DNA of 34,037 nt. Source: Acidobacteriota bacterium (GTDB taxonomy: Bacteria; Acidobacteriota; Vicinamibacteria; Vicinamibacterales; 2-12-FULL-66-21). Under the pieces are notes generated by a model. The model was not told the origin of the DNA, ran no database searches, and was given only the letters and a program-made list of their open reading frames with translations. Position 1 is the first letter of the stretch. Every line of letters starts with the position of its first letter. The DNA is taken from contig QHWR01000144.1 of NCBI GenBank assembly GCA_003223835.1, positions 1 to 34,037 of the forward strand, given 5' to 3'. Shown one piece after another: positions 6,120 to 16,001 of this stretch. Position numbers and translations under genes: made by a program.

Positions 6120-8770
6120 CTCGTCCTCCGCGCGCCGCGGCCTGGCTGCTCGAGCGCGTGCTCCCGCGCGGTGCGCGCGACGCGGCGATCGGCGACCTGA
6201 ACGAGGAGTTCGCCGCGGTCGTACGTGACGCCGGATCGGCGCCGGCGCGACGCTGGTACTGGATCCAGACGTTCTCGCTGATTCGTGCGTTTGCCGCGGA
6301 GGGACGGCCACGTCCCGCGGCCCTCGGTGAGATTTCCGTGCGTCCCGGAGGCGACACCATGACACAGGATTTGCGGTACGCGCTGCGCGCGCTCCGTCGC
6401 AGCCCGGCGTTCACCCTCATCGCGATCGCGGTGCTCGCGATCGGCATCGGCGCGACCAGCGCGATCTTCAGCTTCGTGGACGGCGTCCTGTTGCGCCCGC
6501 TGCCGTATCGCGAGCCCGATCGGATCGTGTTCCTGTGGGAACGCCCGCCGGGTGGATCGCGCAACGTGATCTCCACGCTGAACTACCTCGACTGGCAACA
6601 GCAGAACCAGGTGTTCGAATCGATCAGCGCCGGCACGAGCGCGTCGATGACGATGGCGGCAAACGGCGAAGTGTCGCAGGTGAGGGCCTCGCGGGTATCG
6701 GCAGGCTACTTCCGCGTGTACGGCGTCGCGACAACTCTCGGGCGCGCGTTCTCTCCAGGCGAGGACCAGCCGGGCAAGAACAACGTGGTCGTACTGAGCT
6801 ATCGGTTCTGGCAGCAGCGGTTCGGCGGCGACCCGGGGATCGTCGGGCGGACGATCGCGCTCGACCGCGAGCCGTGCGTGGTCATCGGCGTGTTGCCGGC
6901 CGGCAGTCCGTTCGACCGCGGCTCGTCGCAACTCTGGCGGCCGCTCGCGTTCGGGCCGGGAGAGCTGACGCGGGATTATCACTGGCTCCGCGCGATCGCC
7001 CGGCTGAAACCGGGGATCACGCTCGAAGCCGCGCGCGCGAACATGGACGCGATCGCCGCGCGTATCTCCCGCGATTACCCGGCGTCGAACAAGGACTGGG
7101 GCATCACGATCGACCGGCTGCCCGACGTCCTCGTGGATCCGACGCTCCGGCGATCGCTCGAAGTCCTGCTCGCGGGCGTCGGACTGCTGCTGGTCCTCGG
7201 CTGCACGAACCTCGCGAACCTCGCGCTCGCGCGCGGCACCGCGCGCGAACGTGAAGTCGTCGTGTGCGCCGCGCTCGGCGCGAGCCGCGGACGAATCGTG
7301 CGCCAGTTCCTCACCGAAAGCGTGCTGCTGTCGGCTGCCGGCGGCGCACTGGGGCTGGCGTCGGGATACATGATGATGCGCGGCCTCCAACTGCTGCTGC
7401 CTTCGTACTACCTGCCGCGTGAAGCCGTGATCGCGATGGACTGGCGGGCGTTCGCGTTCGCCGCGGGGCTCGCGATTGGAACGGGCCTCCTCTTCGGGCT
7501 GGCGCCCGCGTTTCACGCGGGACGCGTCGATCTTGCCGGGTCCATGCGCGCATCGTCGCGCACGGCGACGGCCGATCGCAGCCGGCGGCGGCTGCGCGAT
7601 GTCCTCGTCATCGCCGAGATCGCGGTCTCGTGCCTGCTCCTCGCGGGCGCGACGCTGCTGGTGCGCAGCTTTCTGCAAATGCGCGGCGTGGACGTCGCGC
7701 GCGATCCCGATCGCCTCCTGACGGCGGGGCTCCTCACGCCGGACTCGCGCTTCAGCCACCCGGATCAGGCGCGCGCGTTTTTCCGCACCGTGCTCGAGCG
7801 TGTGCAGGGCATTCCTGGCGTGACGGCCGCGGCGCTCACCGCGGGGCTGCCGCTCGAGGGCTGGCCCGACGGCATGCCCCTCCGCTTCGCGGAGTCGAAC
7901 GCCAGAGGCGGCGCGGGCTTCAAGAGCATCAGCCCGTCGTACTTCAACACGCTCGGCCTGCCGCTCCTGCGCGGCCGTGGTCTCACCGATCAGGATCGCA
8001 AGGGGACGACGCCCGTCATCGTCGTGAACGATGCGTTTGCGAAACGCTACTTCGAGAACCAGGATCCGCTCGGCAAGCACGTCCTCATTCAGGAGATCGT
8101 GCCGGGGCAGCGGCGGCTCGGGCCCGAGATCCCGTGGCAGATCGTCGGTGTCGTGGCGAACGAGCGGACGAACGGTCTCAGCCCGCAAGGGTCCCGCGGC
8201 GTGTATTCGTCGATCGAACAGACGCCGATGTACGGACTCAGCCTCGTCCTGCGCGCGTCAGGCGATCCGTCGTTCCTCGTCGCGCCGCTCAAGGCGGCGA
8301 TCCACGAGATCGACCCGGAGCAGCCGGTCACCGACATCCGCACCGTCGCCGCGATCAAGGACGAATTCGTCGCGCCCGATCGCCTGCGCACCTGGCTGTT
8401 CGGCGTCTTCAGCGCGATCGCGCTCCTGCTCGCCGCGGTCGGGATTTACGGGGTGATGTCGTACTCGGTCGCGCAGCGCACGCACGAGATTGGCGTCCGC
8501 GCGGCGCTGGGCGCCAGCCGCGGACGCATTGTCGGGTTGGTCATCCGTCACGCGGCGCTCCTCACCGGCGTCGGCCTCGCGATCGGCATGGCCGCGGCAA
8601 TCGCCGCGACACGCTGGATGACGGCGCTGCTCTTCGGCGTGCAGCCGCGCGATCCCGTCAGCCTCGGGGTCGCGGCGCTCCTCCTCGCGACGGTGTCGCT
8701 CGTCGCTGCGTACGTCCCGGCGCGCCGTGCGGCGCGCATCGATCCGATTCACGCATTGCGGGTGGACTAG
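6116..8770 (+). CDS. ADOP-type MacB/FtsX permease
   Basis: An 884-residue inner-membrane protein of the acidobacterial duplicated orphan permease type. Residues 1-80 form a small cytoplasmic prefix (LLPRGARDAAIGDLNEEF-like) found on these proteins. A MacB-type permease follows: a first transmembrane helix (FTLIAIAVLAIGIGATSAI, about residues 100-118), a periplasmic MacB_PCD domain, and an FtsX block with three helices (about 355-480, containing LGASRGRIVRQFLTESVLL). A second copy begins near residue 500 (LRDVLVIAEIAVSCLLLAGA) and ends with LGASRGRIVGLVIRHAALL. No ATPase domain is fused, so an ATP-binding partner must be encoded elsewhere or the protein works without one. The transported substrate is unknown. 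It overlaps padR by four bases. Confidence 0.93.
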   Translation: MTRPPRAAAWLLERVLPRGARDAAIGDLNEEFAAVVRDAGSAPARRWYWIQTFSLIRAFAAEGRPRPAALGEISVRPGGDTMTQDLRYALRALRRSPAFTLIAIAVLAIGIGATSAIFSFVDGVLLRPLPYREPDRIVFLWERPPGGSRNVISTLNYLDWQQQNQVFESISAGTSASMTMAANGEVSQVRASRVSAGYFRVYGVATTLGRAFSPGEDQPGKNNVVVLSYRFWQQRFGGDPGIVGRTIALDREPCVVIGVLPAGSPFDRGSSQLWRPLAFGPGELTRDYHWLRAIARLKPGITLEAARANMDAIAARISRDYPASNKDWGITIDRLPDVLVDPTLRRSLEVLLAGVGLLLVLGCTNLANLALARGTAREREVVVCAALGASRGRIVRQFLTESVLLSAAGGALGLASGYMMMRGLQLLLPSYYLPREAVIAMDWRAFAFAAGLAIGTGLLFGLAPAFHAGRVDLAGSMRASSRTATADRSRRRLRDVLVIAEIAVSCLLLAGATLLVRSFLQMRGVDVARDPDRLLTAGLLTPDSRFSHPDQARAFFRTVLERVQGIPGVTAAALTAGLPLEGWPDGMPLRFAESNARGGAGFKSISPSYFNTLGLPLLRGRGLTDQDRKGTTPVIVVNDAFAKRYFENQDPLGKHVLIQEIVPGQRRLGPEIPWQIVGVVANERTNGLSPQGSRGVYSSIEQTPMYGLSLVLRASGDPSFLVAPLKAAIHEIDPEQPVTDIRTVAAIKDEFVAPDRLRTWLFGVFSAIALLLAAVGIYGVMSYSVAQRTHEIGVRAALGASRGRIVGLVIRHAALLTGVGLAIGMAAAIAATRWMTALLFGVQPRDPVSLGVAALLLATVSLVAAYVPARRAARIDPIHALRVD

Positions 8771-8868
8771 ACGCGAATTGGTGAGCCCCGCGGCAGCAGA
8801 GCTTGCTTGCCCGGCCACGAACTTGCACCGCCCGGCCGTACGGCGGCCAGGCCGCCGAGGAGGGCTTC

Positions 8869-9030
8869 ATGGGAAGCATGGCCGTGCGGGTGATGCTGGT
8901 GTTGTTGCTCGCGGTGCTGGTCGCCGGTTGCTCCGCGATCGCAGGGATCTTCAAAGCAGGCTTCTGGGTCGGCGTCATCGCCGTCATCGTCGTCGTCGGT
9001 CTTCTGTTCCTCGCCTTCGGCCGCGGGTAG
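8869..9030 (+). CDS. Small lipoprotein or membrane protein (53 aa)
   Basis: A 53-residue protein starting at ATG 8869 behind GAGGAGGG (8857-8864). Residues 1-18 look like a lipoprotein signal ending in the lipobox LVAGC. A second hydrophobic stretch (FWVGVIAVIVVVGLLFLAFG) spans the membrane. Very small proteins of this layout (lipobox plus one helix) are common in soil bacteria but have no known role. It lies between the ADOP permease and the BlaI operon on the same strand. An internal ATG at 8878 is an alternative start. Confidence 0.65.
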   Translation: MGSMAVRVMLVLLLAVLVAGCSAIAGIFKAGFWVGVIAVIVVVGLLFLAFGRG

Positions 9031-9091
9031 AGAAAGCGGGCAGGCCCGTCATCTCATTTGACATCCGTCCGGCGACGTGCTATTTCTGTCG

Positions 9092-9117
9092 CATATGTGT
9101 TATAAAAATAACATATG
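9092..9117 (+). promoter_or_regulatory. Dyad operator, -10 box and start codon of the BlaI gene
   Basis: CATATG(TG)TTAT at 9092-9103 and ATAACATATG at 9108-9117 form an inverted repeat around AAAA, matching on all ten bases per arm apart from a two-base insertion in the left arm. The -10-like TATAAA (9101-9106) lies in the middle and the ATG (9115-9117) lies in the right arm. A BlaI-type dimer bound here would cover both promoter and start codon. The transcript would be leaderless or nearly so. The sequence is conspicuously AT-rich against its surroundings. Confidence 0.6.
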
Positions 9118-9507
9118 GTGACGCCGCTCCACGCCGCGCTCAGCCGCCGCGAGCGGCAGATCGTCGACATCCTGTACCGCCGCGGCCGCGCGACGGCGAA
9201 CGAGGTCATGAGCGACCTGCCGGGCCATCCCAGCTCCTCGACCGTCCGCACGCAGCTGCGGGTGCTGGAACAGAAGGGGCACATCCGTCACGAAGAGGTG
9301 GGGCTGCGCTACGTCTACATGCCCGCGGTGCCGCGCCATGCCGCGCGCAAGACGGCGCTTCGCCATCTCGTGAACACGTTCTTCGACGGCTCGGCTGAGA
9401 AAGCCGTCGCGGCGCTGCTCGGCGGCGAAGGCCCGCGGCTGTCAGACGAGACGCTCAAACGCGTCGCCGAGCTGGTCGCGCGGGCGCAAAAGGACGAATC
9501 GCGATGA
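9115..9507 (+). CDS. BlaI/MecI-family repressor
   Basis: A 130-residue winged-helix regulator of the BlaI/MecI/CopY family. Typical features are LSRRERQIVDILYRRGRATANEVM (helices 1-2), SSSTVRTQLRVLEQKGHI (recognition helix) and the wing LRYVYMPAV, then a C-terminal dimerisation helix. In the family, the partner M56 protease leads to cleavage or release of this repressor. The start codon sits inside a palindrome, so autorepression is likely. It overlaps the M56 gene by ATGA at 9504-9507. In acidobacteria these pairs are numerous and usually not tied to beta-lactamases; none is encoded here. Confidence 0.92.
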   Translation: MVTPLHAALSRRERQIVDILYRRGRATANEVMSDLPGHPSSSTVRTQLRVLEQKGHIRHEEVGLRYVYMPAVPRHAARKTALRHLVNTFFDGSAEKAVAALLGGEGPRLSDETLKRVAELVARAQKDESR

Positions 9508-11174
9508 ACCTGGCTGCCGAGCTGCTGGAAACCACGGTCAAGATCTCGCTCGTGCTGACGGCCGCGCTGATCGCCGTCACGCTGTTGCGAAGACGCTCGG
9601 CGGCCCTGCGCCACTGGGTTCTCGCTGCGGCGATCGTCTGCGCGGCGGCGTCGCCGCTGGTCGCGCTCGCGCTGCCGCCCTGGCAGGTCCCGCTCCAGCG
9701 CGTTCCGCTGGTCCGATCGGTGATCCTGCCCGACGCTTCGGCGGTCACGATGACGGCGGCCGGCGGTCCACGATCCGTCGCGGCGCGAGGCGGCGGCTCC
9801 GCGCCGAAGAGCATCGAGCGGATCCAGGCTGTTGCGATGGCCATCTGGATCGCGGGCGCCGCAATCGCCCTCGCGATTCTCATCATCGGGCTCGCGCGCC
9901 TCGCATGGATCACGTCGCGTGCGCGCCCGATCGACGAGGGGGCGTGGGCCCACTGGGCCCGCGAGCTTTCGCGTCAATACGGTCTGCGTCGGCCGCCGCT
10001 GGTGTTGCAGAGCGATCGTCCGGCGCTGCTGGTCACCTGGGGATCGGTCCGTTCGGTCGTGATCGTGCCCCACGCCGCGCAGCTCTGGGACGACGACCGC
10101 ATCCGCATCGTGCTCGGGCACGAGCTGGCGCACGTCAAACGCGGCGACTGGCTCGTGCAGATCGCCGCCGAGATCGTACGCGCGGTCCAGTGGTTCAATC
10201 CCCTCGTTCGGATCGCCTGCCGCCGACTGCGGCTCGAAAGCGAACAGGCGACCGACGACCTCGTGCTGGGTCTCGGAATCGACCCGCCGGAGTATGCCAG
10301 GCAGCTCGTGGATCTCGCCAGAACCTTCGCGAATCAAACGCGCGCGTGGCTGCCGGCGCCGGCGATCGTTCGCGCGTCCAGCCTTGAAAGGAGAGTTGTC
10401 GCGATGTTGAATACCCGCAGCGATCGAACGCCGGCCACCCGGATGGCTCGGTTGATCTCGGTGACCCTTCTGTCGGTGGCCGCACTGGCGGTCGCGTCCG
10501 CGCAGGGAGTCTTCTCGACCTTGTCAGGATCCGTCGTCGATCCACAGAACGGCGTCCTGCCCGACGTCAAATTGGTGCTGACGAACAAAGACAGCGGCGC
10601 GAAATACGAGATTCGCACCGACCGGTCCGGACACTTCGAGTTCGTCGGGCTTCCCTCCGGCCGCTACTCCCTCGACGCGGCGCTGGCCGGTTTCGCGACG
10701 CTCCAGGGGGACGTCGAGCTGACCGGCCAGAACGTCCAGCGCGACCTCGCGTTGAAAATCGGATCGCTCAGCGAAAGCATCACGGTCCGGGCGAATTCCT
10801 CGGCCGACAGCGCGAGCGCGCCGGTTCGTCGATCGGCGCCACGAACATTCACGCCCAAACCGTGCGGGGGCGGACCGCCGGCGGCGGGCGCGATTGGCGG
10901 GAACATCCGCCCGCCGATGAAGCTCGTCGACGTCAGGCCGATATTCCCTCCAAATCTTGCGGCAACGCACACGGCGGGCCTCGTCGTCCTCGAGGCGCGG
11001 ATCGGCACCGACGGCCTGGTCCACGACATCCGAACGATTTCCGCGACGCATCCGGATTTCGAGAGCGCTGCCAGGGACGCCGTGCGCCAGTGGGAGTTCA
11101 GCGAAACGCTCCTGAACTGCACGGCCGTGGACGTGATGATGCGGGTGACGACGACGTTCGAGGTGGAACGGTAA
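9504..11174 (+). CDS. M56 (BlaR1-type) peptidase with CarboxypepD_reg-like and TonB-like domains
   Basis: A 556-residue membrane protein. The N-terminal half is a BlaR1/MecR1-type M56 metalloprotease: hydrophobic helices at about 13-28, 36-57 and 112-135, then HELAH (about residue 206) as the zinc site and ESEQATDDLVL providing a downstream acidic ligand, with a further helix near 315-335. There is no penicillin-binding sensor domain. A beta-sandwich of the carboxypeptidase-regulatory type follows (GSVVDPQNGVLPDVKLVLTN through DRSGHFEFVGLPSGRYSLDA, about 340-410), then a TonB C-terminal-like domain (VVLEARIGTDGLVHDIRTIS, AARDAVRQWEF, about 465-553). It probably senses an envelope signal through the periplasmic tail and relays it to the co-encoded BlaI-type repressor. 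Its end is one base from the stop of the convergent gene. Confidence 0.88.
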   Translation: MNLAAELLETTVKISLVLTAALIAVTLLRRRSAALRHWVLAAAIVCAAASPLVALALPPWQVPLQRVPLVRSVILPDASAVTMTAAGGPRSVAARGGGSAPKSIERIQAVAMAIWIAGAAIALAILIIGLARLAWITSRARPIDEGAWAHWARELSRQYGLRRPPLVLQSDRPALLVTWGSVRSVVIVPHAAQLWDDDRIRIVLGHELAHVKRGDWLVQIAAEIVRAVQWFNPLVRIACRRLRLESEQATDDLVLGLGIDPPEYARQLVDLARTFANQTRAWLPAPAIVRASSLERRVVAMLNTRSDRTPATRMARLISVTLLSVAALAVASAQGVFSTLSGSVVDPQNGVLPDVKLVLTNKDSGAKYEIRTDRSGHFEFVGLPSGRYSLDAALAGFATLQGDVELTGQNVQRDLALKIGSLSESITVRANSSADSASAPVRRSAPRTFTPKPCGGGPPAAGAIGGNIRPPMKLVDVRPIFPPNLAATHTAGLVVLEARIGTDGLVHDIRTISATHPDFESAARDAVRQWEFSETLLNCTAVDVMMRVTTTFEVER

Positions 11175-11175
11175 G

Positions 11176-12432
11176 CTAACGCACCGTCGCGCGCCGGATG
11201 ACGCCTTCGGAGAGGTAGTAGACGACGCCGCTGTCGAGCGCGGATGCGCGCGCGGCGGCGTTGGGCGCCGAAGCGTCCAGCACGCGCAGCCCGGCCGAGC
11301 TTCGCCCGGCGGAATCGAGCTGCAGCCGGATGATACGGCTCGCGGTCGATGCCTGGTCAGCGTCCCGCTGCACCGCGACCAACGACCCTCGGTACCAGCG
11401 CATCCACTCGATTCCGGAAAGATCCTCCCGCGATCGGATCGGCGACGCGGACCGCGACGCCAGGTCCACGCGCATGACGCCTCCTGCATGCGCGACGAAC
11501 ACGACGCGGTCGTCGGCGGGCGCGATCGCGACCGCGTCCACGTCGAGCGCCGACACGACATCCAGTTCGCGCGTGCCGGGGCGCAGCCGCAGCACCCGGC
11601 GCCCGACGTCGTCGAGAGCGAACACAGTTCCGCTCTCCGTGACGGCGACGTCCACCAGCCGGGCTGGGCCGAGCGACGCGGCCACGGTCACCCCGAACAG
11701 CGTCCGCCCCGACACGAGCTGCAGCTTGTGCAGCGTCGCTTCCGCCGGTTTCGACCCCGCATCGGCGTCCGCGCTCGCGACCCACAGGTCGCCCCGCCGC
11801 GGATCGATCTCGAATCCCGTGATCTGATCGCGGAAGCCCGCCGACGCAACGCTCACCAGCGGGACGACGTGGCGCGAGACCTCGTCCACGATCACGAGAC
11901 GGCGTCCGCCGCGATCGCCGATGACAAACCTTCGCGAGACGGCGTCGTGCGCCAGACCGCTCGGGTCGAACGGTACGTCCTCCTCGAACCGCAGCGCGTT
12001 TTCCATTGACGAGGCGCCGGAGGCGGGAGTCGGCGCTGTGGACGCTCCCGACGTCGATACCGCGCGGGCCGGCGATGCGGCTCCTTCCATCGCGGCTTCA
12101 ACGTCGCGCCATCGCGGGAGCGCCCTCGCGCGGCGAAAGTCCGGGCCGGCAAGCGCGGCGCTGACGTCCGTCCCCGTGGCAATCACCCGCAGCAGCATCA
12201 CGACCGCGTCGTCGGGACGCCCGCTGAGCGACTGCGCGCGGGCGAGCAGCAGCAGGAGCTCGGGGTCGTTCGCCGTCCCCTTCTGCACCGCGCGCCACGA
12301 GAGGTCGTGGAAGGTCTCGTAGTCGCCGCGGTCCGCCGCCTGCAGCGCCATCGCGCGGCATTCGCGCCACTCGGCGCACGGCGGAGCCGTTGAAACCTGA
12401 ACCGCGAGCAGAAGAACGGCGCCGACCATCAC
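11176..12432 (-). CDS. Secreted beta-propeller-like protein
   Basis: A 418-residue exported protein without a family I can name. The N-terminus is a short signal peptide (MMVGAVLLLAVQVSTAPP). Residues about 20-90 contain helical TPR-like segments (CRAMALQAADRGDYETFHDLSWRA, LLLLARAQSLSGRPDDAV). After an Ala/Ser/Pro linker, residues about 145-418 have blade-like repeats (GLAHDAVSRRFVIGDRGG, ITGFEIDPRRGDLWVASA, LVDVAVTESGTVFALDDVG, AVAIAPADDRVVFVAHAGG) typical of SMP-30/NHL-type propellers. The start lies four bases after the addA stop on the same strand, so it is the last gene of the addB-addA transcript, although no functional link to repair is visible. It converges with the M56 gene. Confidence 0.75.
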   Translation of the reverse strand: MMVGAVLLLAVQVSTAPPCAEWRECRAMALQAADRGDYETFHDLSWRAVQKGTANDPELLLLLARAQSLSGRPDDAVVMLLRVIATGTDVSAALAGPDFRRARALPRWRDVEAAMEGAASPARAVSTSGASTAPTPASGASSMENALRFEEDVPFDPSGLAHDAVSRRFVIGDRGGRRLVIVDEVSRHVVPLVSVASAGFRDQITGFEIDPRRGDLWVASADADAGSKPAEATLHKLQLVSGRTLFGVTVAASLGPARLVDVAVTESGTVFALDDVGRRVLRLRPGTRELDVVSALDVDAVAIAPADDRVVFVAHAGGVMRVDLASRSASPIRSREDLSGIEWMRWYRGSLVAVQRDADQASTASRIIRLQLDSAGRSSAGLRVLDASAPNAAARASALDSGVVYYLSEGVIRRATVR

Positions 12433-12436
12433 GCGA

Positions 12437-15400
12437 TCATACTCGGAACAGAACGCCCGACGCCGGCCGGCCGGTCGCGCGCGATACCGCGTTCACGTAC
12501 TGCTGCAGCTGCGCGCGGTAGCGCGCCTCTCCCGCCGCGAGCTCGTGGTCTGTCTTGAAATCCACGACCGTCGTGGCGCCTCCTTCGTCGAACGCGAGAT
12601 CGAGCACGCCTTCGATGAGCGTGCCGTCCTTCTGGATCCACGACACCGGCGTCTCGCGCCGGGTGCGCTGCGCGCGGCGCGCGCGATCCATCAGCTCGTA
12701 CGCGAGCACCGCGCGGACGACGACGACCGCCGCCCGAACTTCCCCGGCGAGCGCCAGCCGGTCCTCGTCGCCGACGCTGACGAGCATGCGCGCCTGCGTC
12801 TTCGCGGTCGTCTCGATGACGTCGGCGGAGGCATCCATCGGGACGGTCGCGAGCACGGCATGGACGAGCGTCCCGAAGCGCGGACCGCGCGGCCGTCCCT
12901 CCGCGCCGGCGAGCGCGACGACGGTGATGTCCGCACTGTCGGCGATGACCGCGTCGACGCCGTCTTTCGCCGCCTGCGCCGCCCACGCCGTCGCCGTCTG
13001 CACGCGGACGCCGGGCTCGCTCGCGGTTTCGATCACGTGCACGCGATCGCGGGCCCACCGCTCGTAGTCGCTCAACCGCTCCTCGACGGCGAACATGTCG
13101 CCGTCCTTCACGATGAGGTCGTCGCGGCGCAAACCGAAAGACGACGCCGCGCCGAGGTTCAGGACGTGCGGATCCCACCAGACGACGGAGTACGCACTTC
13201 CATTCTTGAATTCGTGGCTGCCGGGCGCGACGGTGGCCGCGCTTGCGGGATCGCCGTTCGGCCGGTTCACCACCGTGTCCTTCGAGCGGAACGGCGCGCA
13301 GCCCACCGCCTTGCCGGGATCGCGCCGCCGGCCCTCCGGTGGATAGACGGCTCGGTTCAACGGATCGAGCCACCCTCCTTCATACGCGCCGTCGCCGACG
13401 GCGGGGATAACGAGCACGTCGCGCGCGCGGGTCGCGGCCACGTACGCGAGCCGCTCCGATTCCGCCTTGTCGCACGCCGCCTCCTCCGCATCGTGCAGCA
13501 GCAGATCGATCGGCGACCAGCCGGCGAGCTTCAACGCGCACAAGCCGTGCTCGGGATCGATCCAGCGTCCGGCTTCCGTCCGCGAGAGCCGGCACGTCAG
13601 ATCCGCGAGCACGACGATCGGGAACTCGAGCCCTTTGGCCTTGTGCACGGTCATGATGCGGACGCCGTCGCTGCCCTCTTCGAGGATCGGAGCCTCGGCG
13701 GCCTGGGCCCGATCGGCGGCGCGGCGGAGTTCCTCGACGAATCCGCGGAAGGAGATGCCGCCCTCGGCTTCGTATTGCCGCGCCAGTTCCGCGACGTGGA
13801 GGACGTTGGCGAGCGCCTGCTCGCCGCCGCTCCGCAGCACCAGACCGACGTGCGCGCGCGTCTCGTCGAGCAACTGCTGGATGGTATCGGCGACGGGGAT
13901 GTAATTGCGCCGCTGGTGCAGGCGCCGCAGCGCCCTGAGCGCGCGCGCGATCGGCTGCAGGTGCGACACGCCGTCGGCGTCGGCCGGAACGCGAAACGGG
14001 TGGAACGCCGGCGTATGCGACGGCGCGAACCGGTATTTCCACTCGAGCAGCTCTTCGTCTCCAATCGCGAACAGCGGCCCGCGCAGCGTCGCGAACACCG
14101 ACAGCTCGTCATCGGGCCATTCGATGGCGGCGAGCGCGGCGCGGATCGCTTCGACCTCCTCGCGATCGTGAAACGTCTTGCCTCCGACGAGGACGTGCGG
14201 GATGCCCCGCGCTTCGAGCGCCTGCACGTACGGCTGCGTCACGTCCTCGCCGAAGCTGAGGAAACGGCGGAAGAGCAGGCAGATGTGCTTCGCGGCGACC
14301 GGCACCGGCTTCCCGCCCGAGCGCTCGGTCACCTTCCAGTTGCTCTCGTTGACAATCCATTCCACCAGCGCGCCGGTCGCGTCCGGCAACGAGTCCTCGA
14401 TCGACCACGCCGAGATGTTGCGCGTCCCGTACGGCCGCGGCACCGGAAGCGCGACGACGGCGGGCTGCCCCTTCGACGCGGAGCGGAAGGGGGCGAGCGG
14501 CACGTACGCAGCCTGGAGCGTGACGGAATCGCCGGTCATCACGGGCGCGAACGCGGCGTTGATGCACGCTTGAAGCTCCGGGACACCTCTGAAGCTCGTG
14601 GTCAGATGGACGAGCGTCGCGCCGCACCGGACGAGGCGATCGCAGACCTCGCGGTAGATGCCGACGTCGGCGCGGCGGAAGCGATAGATCGATTGCTTCG
14701 GGTCGCCGACAACGAAGAGACGGCCGGGAACCGGCGTCGCGGCGCGCCAATCCGTCGCGGATGGATCCGCGGCGGCGAGCAGCATCAGGATCTCCGCCTG
14801 CAGCGGGTCGGTGTCCTGGAACTCGTCGACGAAGATATGTGTGAAGCGGCTCTGAAACCCGCGTCGCACCAGCTCGTTTCCCCGGATCAGATCGCGGGCC
14901 TTGAGCAGCAGATCGAGGAAATCGAGCGCGCCCGCGCGCGCCTTGAGCGCCTCGTACCGCTCGATCGCTCCGCGAAGCTCCTGCTGCAGCGCGGCGGCGA
15001 GATCGGCGTCGGCGTTCATCCGGAACTGATCGAGGTGCGCCTTGAACCTGTCCAGCGCGTCCACGACCGCCGCACGCGTGACGCCCTGGCGATACCCGGG
15101 TCCGCGGCCGTGGCGGACCCTTGAAAAGTCGCGGTGACGGGAAAGGTCCGCGAGCCGCGCCTCCCACCCGTCGAAGTCTGAATGGCGGGGACGACCCGGA
15201 TCGTCCAGCGACTGCTGAAGCGCGATCTCGGCGCTGAGGTGACGGGCCGGCGCGGTATCGAGATAGAGCGTGTCCTTGGCGTACGACGGCGACTCCGTCA
15301 GCGCGGCGAACTCGTGCAATTCCGCGACGAGGCGGTCGATGTCACCGTCGCGATCGAACGCGCGCCGGGTCCATTGCGCCGAGAAGTCGCGCCAGTCCGC

Positions 15401-15936
15401 CAGCGTGAACGCCGCGCTGCGCAGGCGATCGATCGGACCATCCGTCGCCGGGCGCGTGCCGGGACGGAAGAATCCCGCCGCGGCGGAGGAGCGGCGGAGC
15501 GCGCGGCGGACGCCTTCGGGCGGATTCGCGAGCTGCTCCTGCAGCCACGCGCCGAACGCCTCGTCGAACAGCCGCTCGGCCTGCGTCTCGGTGAGCACGG
15601 TGAACAACGGATCGACGCGCGCCTCGACAGGACGTTCGCGCAGCAGGTCGGCGCAAGCGCCGCATCGAGCGCTTCGCGCGCGACGGCGTCCTTCGCGCGC
15701 CCCCGCTCCCGCTCGAGCGCTTCGCGCAGCCGCAGCTTCAGCTCGCCCGCCGCTTTTTCCGTGAACGTGACCGCCACGAGCTGTCCGACGCTCGCCCGTC
15801 CGGTCGCCAGGATCCGCAGGATGCGATTGACCAGCTCGGTCGTTTTGCCGGTGCCCGCCGCGGCCTCGACGACGAGCGTCTCGTCGAGGTGAGTGGCGAT
15901 CGCGTCGCGGGCGGGTTGATCCAGTAATGAAGGCAT
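12437..15936 (-). pseudogene. addA: AddA/UvrD-type helicase-nuclease, frame broken near 15655
   Basis: A superfamily 1 helicase with a C-terminal RecB-type nuclease, partner of AddB in double-strand break end resection. From ATG 15936, residues 1-94 carry Walker A ([18 protein letters not shown]) and motif Ia ([16 protein letters not shown]). The frame must then change near 15655: the second frame resumes at [18 protein letters not shown] and continues intact to 12437. It holds motif II (FVDEFQDTDPLQAEI), motif III (VVGDPKQSIYRFRR), motif IV (LTTSFRG), motif V (MTVHKAKGLEFPIVV), motif VI (YVAATRARD) and the nuclease core (GVLDLAF, VVDFKTD, YRAQLQQY). About 14 residues that normally include the GTIHxFC motif are missing at the junction, so this is a small non-triplet deletion, not a single-base slip. 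Either the gene is inactivated or the sequence lost bases here. An artificial single frame from 16015 exists but its first part is not AddA-like. Confidence 0.85.
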
Positions 15937-16001
15937 GGTTTTCGCTGCACGCCCCGACGGGTCTCACCACGAAGGTGACGAAGTGCCGGGAGCCCGTTTC
16001 G

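Noticed and set aside
6020-8188. 722-codon minus-strand frame opposite the ADOP permease
   Set aside because: Charged, low-complexity antisense shadow of a clear membrane protein gene.
12545-15124. 859-codon plus-strand frame opposite addA
   Set aside because: The same kind of GC shadow; no motif and the opposite strand has all helicase motifs.
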